Part shown: positions 19,014 through 27,396 of the stretch, piece by piece
Position numbering within the stretch: the first letter of the stretch is position 1
Layout: each line of letters begins with the position of its first letter
NCBI RefSeq assembly: GCF_036511935.1
Contig: NZ_AP028878.1
Coordinates: 62,001-126,000, forward strand
Direction: 5' to 3'
Length of the DNA stretch: 64,000 nucleotides
From: Marinobacter nanhaiticus D15-8W
Lineage (GTDB): Bacteria > Pseudomonadota > Gammaproteobacteria > Pseudomonadales > Oleiphilaceae
The notes under the pieces: model-generated
What the model was told of the DNA's origin: nothing
The model's database searches: none
The model's input: only the letters and a program-made list of their open reading frames with translations
Made by a program: the position numbers and the translations under genes

Positions 19014-19757
19014 TCAAGCACCGTCCTTCTCAGCATCGGCCCGCTTCGCCAGCTTGTGCTGGTCTTCGCTGCTGCCCATTTTCCAGTAGCTGGAAATGTA
19101 GAGGTGGGTCTTGGGTACATTGCGTTCCTGCTTGAAGTAGTGCCTGAGCTTACGCATGCCGCTGAATTCGCAGGCGGCCCAGACGGCGGGCTGTCCGTCC
19201 GGCCAGTGGAGCTGGCGGATATGGTCGACGAGGGTGCCCCCCGTGGGATCCGGCTCGGGATTGATAATCCACTGCACGTCGACATGTTCCGGCCGCGCCA
19301 GAGACTGGATATCCGACTCGTCAATCACCTCGATCACGGCATAGCCACGGGCGTCGTCGGGTAGTAGCTCGAGGTTGACGCTGATCGCGGGCAGCGCTGT
19401 CATATCGCCTGCGAGTAGGAACCAGTCCGCATCCGGCTGTATCAGCTTGCGCGGCCCTGGGCCGCCGACACGGATGCGATCGCCGGGACGGGCGGTGGCG
19501 GCCCAGGTGGATGCCGGGCCAGCGGTATCATGCAGTACGAAATCCACATCGATCTCGCCGGCGCGGTGGTGGCGTACCGTGTAGGTGCGCGTCATCGGGC
19601 GATCCCCCTCCGCCGGGAAGGCCAGCTTGATGTAGGCGCTGGCCTGGTCGTCGGGAAAACCTGCCAGGCCGGCGCCACCCAGGGTGATGCGTTGCATGTG
19701 GGGTGTGATCGGGGTTGTGCGCAGGACTTCCAGGGTGCGGGGTTCAGGTCTGGCCAT
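19014..19757 (-). CDS. Siderophore-interacting protein (SIP/ViuB family FAD reductase)
   Basis: A 247-residue cytosolic flavin-dependent ferric-siderophore reductase. The FAD-binding motif RTYTVR lies near residue 57. The N-terminal beta-barrel (RITLGGAGLAGFP) is followed by a NAD(P)H-binding-like C-terminal half with AACEFSGMRKLRHYF, typical of the family. Such enzymes free iron by reducing imported ferric siderophores. It overlaps the end of the upstream marR gene by 14 bases, forming a two-gene unit under one palindromic operator. Regulation may therefore respond to a MarR ligand as well as or instead of Fur. Confidence 0.92.
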   Translation of the reverse strand: MARPEPRTLEVLRTTPITPHMQRITLGGAGLAGFPDDQASAYIKLAFPAEGDRPMTRTYTVRHHRAGEIDVDFVLHDTAGPASTWAATARPGDRIRVGGPGPRKLIQPDADWFLLAGDMTALPAISVNLELLPDDARGYAVIEVIDESDIQSLARPEHVDVQWIINPEPDPTGGTLVDHIRQLHWPDGQPAVWAACEFSGMRKLRHYFKQERNVPKTHLYISSYWKMGSSEDQHKLAKRADAEKDGA

Positions 19758-20238
19758 GGGATGGGTCTCCGTGATGGTGGGCCCCTTGCGGGGGGGATGA
19801 TGCGTCCGGTTGTTGGCCCAGGTTGTCGACCATCCTATGGGCGAGCCGGACGAAGGTCTCCAACTCGTCTTTGCCGATGTTATGGGTCATCTCCGCAGTG
19901 ACCTGCCCCTCGATAGCATCGATCCGCTCCATCAGAGCCTGTCCCTGATCAGTAGGCCTGAGCAACTGGCTGCGGCGGTCGTCCGGATTGGGGATACGGA
20001 TGATCAGGTTGCGATCGAGCAGATCCTTGATGACGCGGGTGATCTGGGCTTTATCCCGAAACATGCGCTCGGCGATGGACTGGGCGGTACATTGCGGATT
20101 GCGGCATACGCCCTTGAGTACGCGTATGTGAGTGGAGGGCAGTGGGATACGGTGCTCCAGGATGGTCTGGCGCAACCGGGACCGATAGGCGTGGGTCAGT
20201 CGCTGGAGCGGTTCGCTGGGTGATCGAGGCATAAGCAT
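19744..20238 (-). CDS. MarR family transcriptional regulator
   Basis: A 164-residue winged-helix regulator. The DNA-binding core is at about 40-110 (CTAQSIAERMFRDKAQITRVIKDLLDRN, then the wing IIRIPNPDDRRSQLL), the classic MarR signature. It is co-transcribed with the siderophore-interacting reductase (14-base overlap). The start may be at 20238 or at the second ATG (20232). No ribosome site is visible, and a -10-like TATTAT overlaps the start, so a leaderless message is possible. A 43-bp palindrome lies 12 bases upstream. Confidence 0.92.
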   Translation of the reverse strand: MLMPRSPSEPLQRLTHAYRSRLRQTILEHRIPLPSTHIRVLKGVCRNPQCTAQSIAERMFRDKAQITRVIKDLLDRNLIIRIPNPDDRRSQLLRPTDQGQALMERIDAIEGQVTAEMTHNIGKDELETFVRLAHRMVDNLGQQPDASSPPQGAHHHGDPSHGQT

Positions 20239-20250
20239 AATACTTTTTTA

Positions 20251-20293
20251 GTTGACACTATCAACCTTAAGTTTAAAGGTTGATAGTGTCAAC
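20251..20293. promoter_or_regulatory. Nested palindromic operator upstream of marR-SIP
   Basis: Perfect 18-bp inverted arms (20251-20268 and 20276-20293) flank a 7-base centre. Each arm itself contains a dyad, GTTGA-N5-TCAAC, so the element can be read as two MarR sites facing each other. On the minus strand the arms supply two -35-like hexamers: TTGATA (20264-20259), 16 bases from TATTAT (20242-20237), and TTGACA (20292-20287), 17 bases from TAAGGT. Binding here would block polymerase. This is the expected autoregulatory site of the MarR protein. Confidence 0.85.
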
Positions 20294-20397
20294 CAAGATC
20301 TCGGCTATTGCCTACAGGCTGCGCGAAATGGATTCGGCGTACCCCATGACTGAACGACGCTTTTTTCACGCTGCCAGGAATTGCGCTTCAATCATCG

Positions 20398-20805
20398 TCA
20401 GGCGACGCGGCAGGTCTTGAGTTGGTGGTTCAAGGCCTCCATCACACGGGACCGGGTAATCACGCCCAGCACGCGGCGGTCTTCGTCCACGACCGGGTAA
20501 ACTTTCGGCTTGGCCTTCCCGAACAGGGTGGCGATCTCCATCTCCGACAGGTCTGGCGACACGAACAGCGGGTCCTTGGACATGATGTCGCTGATGCGTA
20601 CCCAGGATTCGCAGTGGTAGCTGCTGCTGGCGAGCGTGCGGATACAGTCCTGTTCGGAAAGGAAGCCAACCAGGCGACGCTGTTCGTCCACCACGGGCAG
20701 GCCGGTGAAGCCGATCGACAGCAACTGGTCGACGGCGCGGGTTAGATAGTCGTCTGCCCTGAGGGTGGGCACATACTTGGTCATCAGGTCTGCAACGGTA
20801 CGCAT
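20398..20805 (-). CDS. Tandem CBS-domain protein
   Basis: 135 residues with two CBS motifs: about 8-62 (MTKYVPTLRADDYLTRAVDQLL...GLPVVDEQRRLVGFLS) and about 73-130 (MSKDPLFVSPDLSEMEIA...YPVVDEDRRVLGVIT). Stand-alone CBS pairs usually sense adenine nucleotides and regulate a partner; the partner is unknown. The start at 20805 is chosen because AAGGAGG sits 7 bases upstream; a longer in-frame reading to 20889 has no such support. It is divergent from the amidohydrolase across an AT-rich promoter region (20885-20950). Confidence 0.88.
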   Translation of the reverse strand: MRTVADLMTKYVPTLRADDYLTRAVDQLLSIGFTGLPVVDEQRRLVGFLSEQDCIRTLASSSYHCESWVRISDIMSKDPLFVSPDLSEMEIATLFGKAKPKVYPVVDEDRRVLGVITRSRVMEALNHQLKTCRVA

Positions 20806-21069
20806 GGGTGGGCCTCCTTGGTGCTCGCCATTTGCGGTATCGCCGTAGTATCGGCAGAGAACGCGAGTGCGCCCAATCGGACATTCCAATGCCTTCTATA
20901 ACTTTTAAGTATTAAATTATATAACTTGATCGCTATTTTTAATTTAAAGAGGGCTGATCCAAACGTGGCATCGACCTCTTTCAAATTTTGTGAATAGCCG
21001 ATCTTTCCGCCACCCACTAAGCTTTTCAAACCACCTTCGAGCATGCCCGTCATTCGGCTGGGAGGCCCC

Positions 21070-22812
21070 ATGAAACGATCAGGTGTCGGGTTGTGGGCGG
21101 CGTGGTTCGCCGCGTTGCTTGTGATCCTCGCAGGTCTGACATCCGCCAGCCGGGCGGCGGAGTCGGCGGACGCGATCTGGCATAACGGAATCATCATCAC
21201 GATCAACGATGCCGCGCCCCAGGCGGAGGCGATTGCCGTCACCCAGGGCCGGATACAGGCCGTAGGTCGTGAGGCTGAGGTTATGGCTCTTCGGGACGAG
21301 CAGACCCGTGTCCACGATCTGCAGGGCCGCACCCTCCTGCCGGGTTTCGTCGATGCCCACGGCCACGTCTCCTATGTCGGCTTCCAGGCCCTGAGCGCCA
21401 ACCTGCTACCGCCACCGGACGGCCAGGTAAGCTCGATCGCCCAGCTGCAGCAAACCTTGCGAGATTTTGCGCCGCAATCGCGGCTCCTCGAGGATTTTGG
21501 CGTGATCTATGGCTTCGGCTACGACGACTCCCAATTGGCGGAGCGCCGTCATCCCACCCGGGACGAGCTGGACGCCGTCAGCGCCGACACGCCGATCTTC
21601 GTCATTCACCAGTCCAGTCATCTGGGTGTGCTGAACAGTGCGGCCCTGGAACGGGATGGCATCGACGAGAATACAGCGGATCCCCCGGGCGGGCGTATCG
21701 GACGCGGTGCAGACAGCCGTGTGCCCAACGGGGTACTGGAGGAAAATGCCTTCTTCATGGCCCTCGGCAAGCTATATCCAGACATGGATACCGAACAGGC
21801 CATCGACATGTTGAAACAGGGGGAGGCGCTTTACACCCGCTACGGCTATACCACGCTGCAGGATGGCCGCTCGGCGCCGGATCAGGTCAGGTTGACGATG
21901 GCTGCGGCGGAGGCAGGACAACTGAAGGCGGATATCGTGTCCTACCCGGATATTCTGGTCGAGGGAACGGAAGCCCTGCTGCGACCGCTCTATTTCCAGC
22001 CCGCGGGAACGCCGCCTGAATATCACAACCGCTTCCGCATCGGCGGCATCAAGCTGACGCTCGACGGCTCGCCCCAGGGCCGTACCGCCTGGCTATCGCA
22101 GCCTTACTTCAGGCCGCCGCCGGGCGAGCCCGGTAGCTACGCGGGTTACGGCGTTGTCGACGACAAGGCGGTGGCGGAAATCTACACCCGGGCCTTGCGC
22201 AATCGCTGGCAGACATTGACCCACGCCAATGGCGACAAGGCCATCGACCAGATGATTGCGGCATGGCGCGAGGCCGAGGCGGCCGTACCCGGTGTCGATG
22301 TGCGCCCCGTGCTCGTCCACGGTCAGACTTTGCGCCGGGATCAAGTGCCGGCGCTGAAGGAAATGGGTATTTTCCCGTCACTGTTTCCCATGCATACGTT
22401 CTACTGGGGTGACTGGCATCGCGAGGTTGTGCTGGGACCCTCTCGCGCGGAGCATATCTCGCCTACTGGCTGGGTCCTTGGTGCCGGCCTGCGCTTTACC
22501 TCGCATCACGATGCGCCGGTAGTGTTGCCGGACGCCATGCGGGTGCTGGATGCGACCGTCAACCGCGTTACCCGGGCCGGCCGGGTGCTGGGGCACTACC
22601 AGCGCGTCAGTCCGCGCCAGGCACTTAAAGCCATGACACTATGGGCCGCTTACCAGCATTTTGAGGAAGACAGTAAAGGTTCACTGGAAGTCGGCAAGCT
22701 GGCGGACTTTGTCGTGCTCTCGGATAACCCGCTAACGGTGGAGCAATACAGCATTCATAAGATCACGGTACTGGAGACGATCAAGGAGGGGCAATCGATC
22801 TATCGGCACTAG
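21070..22812 (+). CDS. YtcJ-like amidohydrolase, exported
   Basis: Metal-dependent amidohydrolase of the YtcJ/ExsB-like branch, 580 residues. A signal peptide (about 1-29, ending SRA-AE) places it in the periplasm or envelope. The metal-binding motif DAHGHVS is near 107, followed by HQSSHLGVLNS, GGIKLTLDGSPQGRTAW, LTHANGDKAI, FTSHHDAPVV and the terminal KGSLEVGKLADFVVLS, all family landmarks. The start at 21070 is chosen for its GGGAGG ribosome site; a longer reading from 21043 lacks one and would bury the signal peptide. Substrates of this family are mostly unknown. Confidence 0.9.
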   Translation: MKRSGVGLWAAWFAALLVILAGLTSASRAAESADAIWHNGIIITINDAAPQAEAIAVTQGRIQAVGREAEVMALRDEQTRVHDLQGRTLLPGFVDAHGHVSYVGFQALSANLLPPPDGQVSSIAQLQQTLRDFAPQSRLLEDFGVIYGFGYDDSQLAERRHPTRDELDAVSADTPIFVIHQSSHLGVLNSAALERDGIDENTADPPGGRIGRGADSRVPNGVLEENAFFMALGKLYPDMDTEQAIDMLKQGEALYTRYGYTTLQDGRSAPDQVRLTMAAAEAGQLKADIVSYPDILVEGTEALLRPLYFQPAGTPPEYHNRFRIGGIKLTLDGSPQGRTAWLSQPYFRPPPGEPGSYAGYGVVDDKAVAEIYTRALRNRWQTLTHANGDKAIDQMIAAWREAEAAVPGVDVRPVLVHGQTLRRDQVPALKEMGIFPSLFPMHTFYWGDWHREVVLGPSRAEHISPTGWVLGAGLRFTSHHDAPVVLPDAMRVLDATVNRVTRAGRVLGHYQRVSPRQALKAMTLWAAYQHFEEDSKGSLEVGKLADFVVLSDNPLTVEQYSIHKITVLETIKEGQSIYRH

Positions 22813-22836
22813 TTAGCGACGGAGTCTGAAGCAGCG

Positions 22837-23451
22837 CTACGGTTGGCGCACGCTGTCCAGTATCTCCCCCGCGTAGGGCTTGTGCGTGTCGATCTCCTCG
22901 CGGCTCAAACCGTTCAACTCGTAGGGGAAAACCAGCCAATCCTCGGAGCTGTGCTGGCAGAAATCCGGCTGGCGACCGGTCTTGTTGGCGCTGGGGCGCT
23001 GGTAGAGTGTAGCGATGCGCGTGTCTGTGGGCATGTTGCGCTTGAGCTGGCCGTTGAGGCGCTGGAGTACAGCGGCGATGCTGTAGCCGGTGCTGTAAAC
23101 GTCGTCCACGATCAGCAGGCGGTCGTCCCGGTTGAGGTTGTCCAGCAGGTAGTGGGTGCCATGGACCCGGATGTTCTCCTCCGGCGAAGCAACCATCTTG
23201 TCGTAATCCTGCATGCCGCGGTAGGACGTCCTCAAGGCGATATGATCGGTGGCCACGCCCAGGGTCTGCAGGCATTCCTGGACGTAGATGCCGATAGCAC
23301 TGCCGCCGCGCCAGAGACCGACGATAAAGTTGGGCCGGAACCCGCTCTCGTAGACCTGCACGCCCAGGCGGAAAGCATCTTCGATCAGGTCGGCCTCCTG
23401 CAGGAAGCGGCGGGTGCGGGCGGTCTTGTTGGTGGCGGAGGCGTCAGTCAT
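22837..23451 (-). CDS. Phosphoribosyltransferase-family protein (paralogue 1)
   Basis: Type I PRTase fold, 204 residues. The PRPP-binding loop is RLLIVDDVYSTGYS, and an upstream FIVGLWRGGSAIGI segment provides the PPi loop. The hypoxanthine/xanthine-PRT-like tail is DWLVFPYELNGLSREEI. It shares this layout with the divergent gene at 23583, so the two are paralogues. The start at 23451 (MTDASATNK) is preferred; the in-frame extension to 23544 runs through tandem repeats. Purine salvage or a PRTase-like regulatory role are both possible. Confidence 0.88.
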   Translation of the reverse strand: MTDASATNKTARTRRFLQEADLIEDAFRLGVQVYESGFRPNFIVGLWRGGSAIGIYVQECLQTLGVATDHIALRTSYRGMQDYDKMVASPEENIRVHGTHYLLDNLNRDDRLLIVDDVYSTGYSIAAVLQRLNGQLKRNMPTDTRIATLYQRPSANKTGRQPDFCQHSSEDWLVFPYELNGLSREEIDTHKPYAGEILDSVRQP

Positions 23452-23472
23452 GTTTGTTTGGCTTAGGGTTAA

Positions 23473-23523
23473 GGTTTGGTGGAGCGATAGATTTGATGGA
23501 GCGCAAGGTTTGCTGGAACATAA
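23473..23523. repeat. Three tandem 17-bp imperfect repeats between divergent PRTase genes
   Basis: Units at 23473-23489, 23490-23506 and 23507-23523 share the pattern G-R-TTTG-N-TGGA-R-C-R, directly abutting. A degenerate fourth TTTG occurs about 18 bases to the left (23457-23460). They lie in the 131-base gap between two divergent start codons. Their period is not a multiple of three and argues against coding. They look like a row of binding sites for a DNA-binding protein. Confidence 0.75.
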
Positions 23524-23582
23524 CGTAGATGGGATTATGCCCAATCGATTGAACGACGTCTTGTCTGAACAGTAGCGGTGTC

Positions 23583-24146
23583 ATGGCAGAGAAACAATAC
23601 ATCAGTGCGCAAAGCCTGCTGGAGGATTCGTTCCGCCTGGGGGCGCAGATCCTCAATTCCGGCTTTCGGCCCACCTTCATGATTGCGGTCTGGCGCGGTG
23701 GCGCGCCCATCGGCATCGCCGTGCAGGAATTCCTCGATTACCACGGTCTACATACCGACCACATCGCCATCCGCACCTCGTCCTACAAGGGGATCGACCA
23801 GCAGAGCAAGACTGTGCGCGTCCACGGCCTTAACTACCTGGTCAAGCACGTCACCCACGAAGATGCGCTGCTGATCGTCGACGATGTGTTCGACACCGGG
23901 CGGTCGGTGGAAGCCATTATCGATGAGCTTAAGCAGCGTGCCCGTCTCAATACGCCGCGTGATATCCGCGTTGCGGTGCCCTATTACAAGCCGGATCGCA
24001 ACGAACTGGATTGGGGGCCTGATTACTATCTGCACGAAACGGCGGAGTGGCTGAAATATCCGCACTCGCTGGAAGGACTCTCGGCCGACGAGATTGCGGC
24101 TCATCGACCGGAGCTTTTTGCCATCCTCGAGCCGCACCTCAAGTAG
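23583..24146 (+). CDS. Phosphoribosyltransferase-family protein (paralogue 2)
   Basis: A 187-residue type I PRTase. The PRPP loop is ALLIVDDVFDTGRS, the FMIAVWRGGAPIGIAV segment forms the PPi loop, and the tail is EWLKYPHSLEGLSADEI. It resembles hypoxanthine/xanthine phosphoribosyltransferases, converting a purine base and PRPP to a nucleotide. It is transcribed divergently from its paralogue at 22837, with shared upstream DNA containing three 17-bp repeats, so the pair is probably co-regulated. Confidence 0.9.
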   Translation: MAEKQYISAQSLLEDSFRLGAQILNSGFRPTFMIAVWRGGAPIGIAVQEFLDYHGLHTDHIAIRTSSYKGIDQQSKTVRVHGLNYLVKHVTHEDALLIVDDVFDTGRSVEAIIDELKQRARLNTPRDIRVAVPYYKPDRNELDWGPDYYLHETAEWLKYPHSLEGLSADEIAAHRPELFAILEPHLK

Positions 24147-24185
24147 AGTAAGACCAGGGCGCGGACGATTCGGTCGGGCCTTGGC

Positions 24186-24380
24186 TTAGTCCCGGCCTTC
24201 CCCGGAATCTTGGGCTTCCGACGAGCTGACCTCAAGCACGAACGAACTGTGGCTACCGGCGACTACGAGCTGGTCGCCCTGGCGCAGTGATTTCCGGCGT
24301 TCGGGCAGATTAGGCTTCGGCGCCGGGCGACACACGACGGCGGGTCGGGTTTTCTGCGCTTTCTTGAATGCTTCCGTCAT
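24186..24380 (-). CDS. Small hypothetical protein (64 aa)
   Basis: 64 residues: a basic N-terminal half (MTEAFKKAQKTRPAVVCRPA) and an acidic C-terminus, with a short beta-like stretch GDQLVVAGSHSSFVLEVSS. A very strong ribosome site (AGGAGGAGG) lies just before the ATG, which supports expression. No family is recognised. It converges with the PRTase gene upstream on the other strand. Confidence 0.6.
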   Translation of the reverse strand: MTEAFKKAQKTRPAVVCRPAPKPNLPERRKSLRQGDQLVVAGSHSSFVLEVSSSEAQDSGEGRD

Positions 24381-24697
24381 GTAACCTCCTCCTGAATCAC
24401 GGCGACGTTATACGGCAATTAGGGGTGGTTTTTGCAGTTAAAACATCGTCATTTGCAGGAGATGGGGAATGTGACCGGTTAGGCGTACCCTGAAACCTGT
24501 CGTGCTTAAGTCATCGTGAGCTTCTGGAACGGTTCGCATTCCGACATGGTGTTTGGCAGAGGTAATATGCTAGGTTGGTCTAACACAGGGATTAAACGCA
24601 AAGTCGGACGGCAGCCCCGCATTCTGCAAGTTATCGATTCATTCATGGACAATTCCGAAACGTCTACACCCTAGTGGTTTCGGCCAAGGATAGGGTT
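24381..24697. other. Intergenic region upstream of the GAF-GGDEF gene
   Basis: About 317 bases between the divergent starts of the 64-aa gene and the GAF-GGDEF gene. No open frame has a credible ribosome site. It must hold both promoters, but I see no clear -35/-10 pair or long palindrome. Confidence 0.5.
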
Positions 24698-25804
24698 ATG
24701 AGCGAGTCGCTCAACCAACCAGAAAACCAGCCGCTCTTTGCCTCTGAAATGACGCGGTTAGTCGCTGCGGTTCAGCAGCTCTCCCTCGCGCGCCATCTGA
24801 ATGAGATCGTCGAAATTGTCCGCACCGTAGCCCGTGAAATCAGCAAGGCAGACGGTGCCAGTTTTGTTCTGCGCGATGGCAACCAATGCTATTACGTGGA
24901 TGAAGATGCCATTGAGCCTCTTTGGAAGGGGTCGCGTTTTCCGATGGACGCCTGCATTAGCGGATGGGCCATGAAACGTGGCGAGTCCGTGGCGATCGAG
25001 GATATTACGCTCGATCCGCGTGTTCCCCAGGATATTTATCGCCGTACCTTCGTGCGAAGCCTGCTGACGATACCGATTCGCAACGCCGATGCCCTGGGTG
25101 CTATCGGGATCTACTGGGCACAGGCCCATACGCCATCACCGGAAGAGATTTTCTTGCTGGAAACGCTGGCTAACTCGACCGCTATGGCCATGGAAAACGT
25201 GCGCATCCACGCGGAGTTGGAAGAGCGGGTCAAACAACGGACCCAGGCACTGGTTCGCGAAATCCGGGAGCGCAAGAAGGCGGAAGAAGCCGTGCGTCAG
25301 ATGGCGATCAGCGACTCCCTGACCGGTCTGCTCAACCGGCGCGGTTTCTTCCTCCAGGCGCAGAAACAGTACGAGCTGGCCTGCCGCAACGCGAGCCCCA
25401 GTATCCTGGTATTCGCCGATCTGGACGGGCTCAAGGTGGTCAACGATACCTACGGCCACCGCGACGGTGACCAGATGATCGTGGATGCCGGAGCGGTGCT
25501 GAAGATGGTGCTTCGCCAGTCCGATGTGGTGGCGCGCGTGGGCGGTGACGAGTTCGTCGTCTTCTCCATGGAGTGCGAGCAGCCGGAAATCGTCGTCAAG
25601 CGTATACAAGACGCCGTGGAGCGCTTCAACAGCGACAACCGGCGCCGCTACAGGCTATCCCTGAGCGTAGGGGTCGTTGTGTGCGAGCCGGACGACACTG
25701 TGTCCCTGGAAAAGATGGTGGAACAGGCCGACGAGGCCATGTATCGCGAAAAGCAGCGTCGGCGGATGACCCGTAATAGTGGCGGGAAGCTGCGTAGCGT
25801 ATAA
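24698..25804 (+). CDS. GAF-domain diguanylate cyclase
   Basis: 368 residues: an N-terminal GAF sensor (about 10-165), a coiled linker (LEERVKQRTQALVREIRERK) and a GGDEF domain. The active-site GGDEF is intact at 282-286, and the inhibitory RxxD site (RQSD) lies five residues before it, so an active, product-inhibited c-di-GMP synthase is expected. The ATG at 24698 has AAGGA 8 bases upstream; a GTG at 24674 is the less supported alternative. No TM segment is visible, so it is cytosolic. Confidence 0.93.
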   Translation: MSESLNQPENQPLFASEMTRLVAAVQQLSLARHLNEIVEIVRTVAREISKADGASFVLRDGNQCYYVDEDAIEPLWKGSRFPMDACISGWAMKRGESVAIEDITLDPRVPQDIYRRTFVRSLLTIPIRNADALGAIGIYWAQAHTPSPEEIFLLETLANSTAMAMENVRIHAELEERVKQRTQALVREIRERKKAEEAVRQMAISDSLTGLLNRRGFFLQAQKQYELACRNASPSILVFADLDGLKVVNDTYGHRDGDQMIVDAGAVLKMVLRQSDVVARVGGDEFVVFSMECEQPEIVVKRIQDAVERFNSDNRRRYRLSLSVGVVVCEPDDTVSLEKMVEQADEAMYREKQRRRMTRNSGGKLRSV

Positions 25805-26004
25805 ACACCGTGCGACCGACTGGCACCCTACCTGACCGATTAAGCCTGGATGGTGGTTATTCTCGTTCCCCACTATTATGAGGATGTAAGAAAAGCGGAT
25901 AGCCGCTAAATGATCGATAGGACTCGAAGTAGCTGAAGAGCGCTGACACCCGCTCGGCAGCCTGATGGGGTCGACAAACCTGAACGGAAGGGACGAACGC
26001 ACCC

Positions 26005-26406
26005 ATGATCCAGACAACAATAAAGCGCTGGCACCAACTGGTAGAGACTAAGGACGCCCAGGCTCTCGACGAGCTCCTGGCGGATAACGTCATTTTCCAC
26101 TCCCCGGTCGTGCACACGCCCCAGGAAGGCAAAGCCATCACCAAGCTCTACCTCACCGCCGCCCTGCATACCCTCAATAACGAGCATTTCTGCTACCGGC
26201 GCGAAATCCTGGATGGCAACAATGCCATGCTGGAGTTCACGACCGAACTCGACGGTGTACAGCTCAATGGTGTCGACATCATCCATTGCGATGGCGAAGG
26301 CCGGATCGACGACTTCAAGGTGATGGTTCGCCCCCTCAAGGCAGTCAACAAGATCCACGAGATGATGGGCGCGATGCTGGAAAGGATGAAACAGCCGGTG
26401 GTTTAG
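26005..26406 (+). CDS. SnoaL/NTF2-like small protein
   Basis: 133 residues with the NTF2-like alpha+beta cone fold pattern: an N-terminal helix (TTIKRWHQLVETKDAQALDELLADNVIFHSP), then alternating strands (MLEFTTELDGVQLNGVDIIHCDGEGRIDDFKVMVRPL). Family members bind small hydrophobic ligands or act as isomerases or cyclases; the role here is unknown. An excellent intrinsic terminator follows 11 bases after the stop. Confidence 0.85.
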   Translation: MIQTTIKRWHQLVETKDAQALDELLADNVIFHSPVVHTPQEGKAITKLYLTAALHTLNNEHFCYRREILDGNNAMLEFTTELDGVQLNGVDIIHCDGEGRIDDFKVMVRPLKAVNKIHEMMGAMLERMKQPVV

Positions 26407-26415
26407 AATTCCTGG

Positions 26416-26441
26416 AAACGGCGCCTTCGGGTGTCGTTTTT
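26416..26441 (+). terminator. Rho-independent terminator (UUCG tetraloop)
   Basis: ACGGCGCC (26418-26425), loop TTCG, GGTGTCGT (26430-26437), then TTTTT to 26441. All eight positions pair in RNA, two as G-U. It ends the NTF2-like gene; it abuts the stop of the opposite-strand lipoprotein gene but would not fold well on that strand. Confidence 0.85.
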
Positions 26442-27019
26442 CACAATCCGTCCTGACCTTCCAGTTGCCATTCCGAGAACAGGCCGGGGCCATGAACCTC
26501 GGCGCCCAGCTCTTCCAGCCAACGTTTCATGACCTGGTTCGACTGGTTGAAGACCCAATAACTTTCCGGATAAGGCACGAAATACAGGTTGTACCTGGGT
26601 TGGAAAGTCTGCCTTTCCGGCTCTTCAAAGTGGCTGTCCAGGCGTTTTCGCAGAGTTGCTGCCCGCTGCGTCGCCACCTCGAACGAATACAACCTCAGGA
26701 AGCCCTCGGGGATCGCCTCGGAGCGTCCCGGCCGGGGCAGGTGGTCGATGGAAAGGCGCCCGATGGCGGCCTGGGTGGGCCAGAGCATAGCCTGGATACC
26801 GCGCCAGAAACCGGTGTCATCGTCCGCGTACCAACGCCACTCGCCGTAGACATAGCGGATCCAGCCACCTTCCTTGTTGGGCAGCAGCAGACTCGGATGA
26901 CGGCCATGATCCATCAGGTGAACCTGGACCGGATCCTCGACGTTTGCCGGAGGTAACAATCGATTGCTGCATCCGGCCAGTAGGCCGATACAGAGCAGCA
27001 GGAGGAGGCTCCTGGCCAT
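26441..27019 (-). CDS. Putative lipoprotein of unknown function
   Basis: 192 residues with the lipoprotein signal MARSLLLLLCIGLLAGC (lipobox LAGC, Cys17). The mature protein contains HLMDHGRHPSLLLP, IRYVYGEWRWYA and a YNLYFVPYPESYWVFNQSN stretch. These are reminiscent of the DUF2459-type family, in which a conserved Gly-x-His near the start is typical; the assignment is tentative. It starts 93 bases from the divergent small membrane protein at 27113. Confidence 0.75.
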   Translation of the reverse strand: MARSLLLLLCIGLLAGCSNRLLPPANVEDPVQVHLMDHGRHPSLLLPNKEGGWIRYVYGEWRWYADDDTGFWRGIQAMLWPTQAAIGRLSIDHLPRPGRSEAIPEGFLRLYSFEVATQRAATLRKRLDSHFEEPERQTFQPRYNLYFVPYPESYWVFNQSNQVMKRWLEELGAEVHGPGLFSEWQLEGQDGL

Positions 27020-27112
27020 CCTTCCCTCCCTTTTATGGACAGCTGTTAAGTTGACGTTCCATGAGCTCAGCCGCTAGAACAAAGACATGTCTCTTGAAAA
27101 GAGGGGGCCATC

Positions 27113-27289
27113 ATGAAATGGATCATCCTGTTGATCATCGTCGCTGCCGTCGGTTACTGGCTGTATAACGGTCGCCGGAAGAACGCCCTGGAAAATCCTG
27201 AAACGAAAACCATCGAGAAACGGGATTACTACGTGGCGCCGGAAGAGAATGACGAGAACCCGTCCCGCGAAAGCGATCGGCCTCGCTAG
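27113..27289 (+). CDS. Small single-TM hypothetical protein (58 aa)
   Basis: 58 residues. One N-terminal TM helix (WIILLIIVAAVGYWLYN) is followed by a basic patch (GRRKN) and a charged tail rich in Glu, Asn and Arg. A strong GAGGGGG ribosome site lies before the ATG. The topology rule (positive residues after the helix) predicts a cytoplasmic C-terminus. No family is recognised. A GC-rich stem-loop follows, so it appears to be a complete single-gene unit. Confidence 0.65.
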   Translation: MKWIILLIIVAAVGYWLYNGRRKNALENPETKTIEKRDYYVAPEENDENPSRESDRPR

Positions 27290-27324
27290 ACGATAACCGC
27301 TGTAACCGGGGGGCTCAAAGCTCA

Positions 27325-27348
27325 ACGCGGCCGATACAGCGGCCGCGT
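27325..27348. terminator. GC-rich stem-loop after the 58-aa gene
   Basis: Perfect 9-bp arms ACGCGGCCG (27325-27333) and CGGCCGCGT (27340-27348) with a 6-base loop. No T-run follows, so it may be a weak terminator or an RNA 3' end stabiliser. Confidence 0.45.
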
Positions 27349-27396
27349 GCTCCATCTATCCATCGAACGACACATTCCGCCAGAACCTGCCATTCG

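Noticed and set aside
23473..23523. The 17-bp repeats as a CRISPR array
   Set aside because: The units abut without spacers and are far too short; no cas genes are present.
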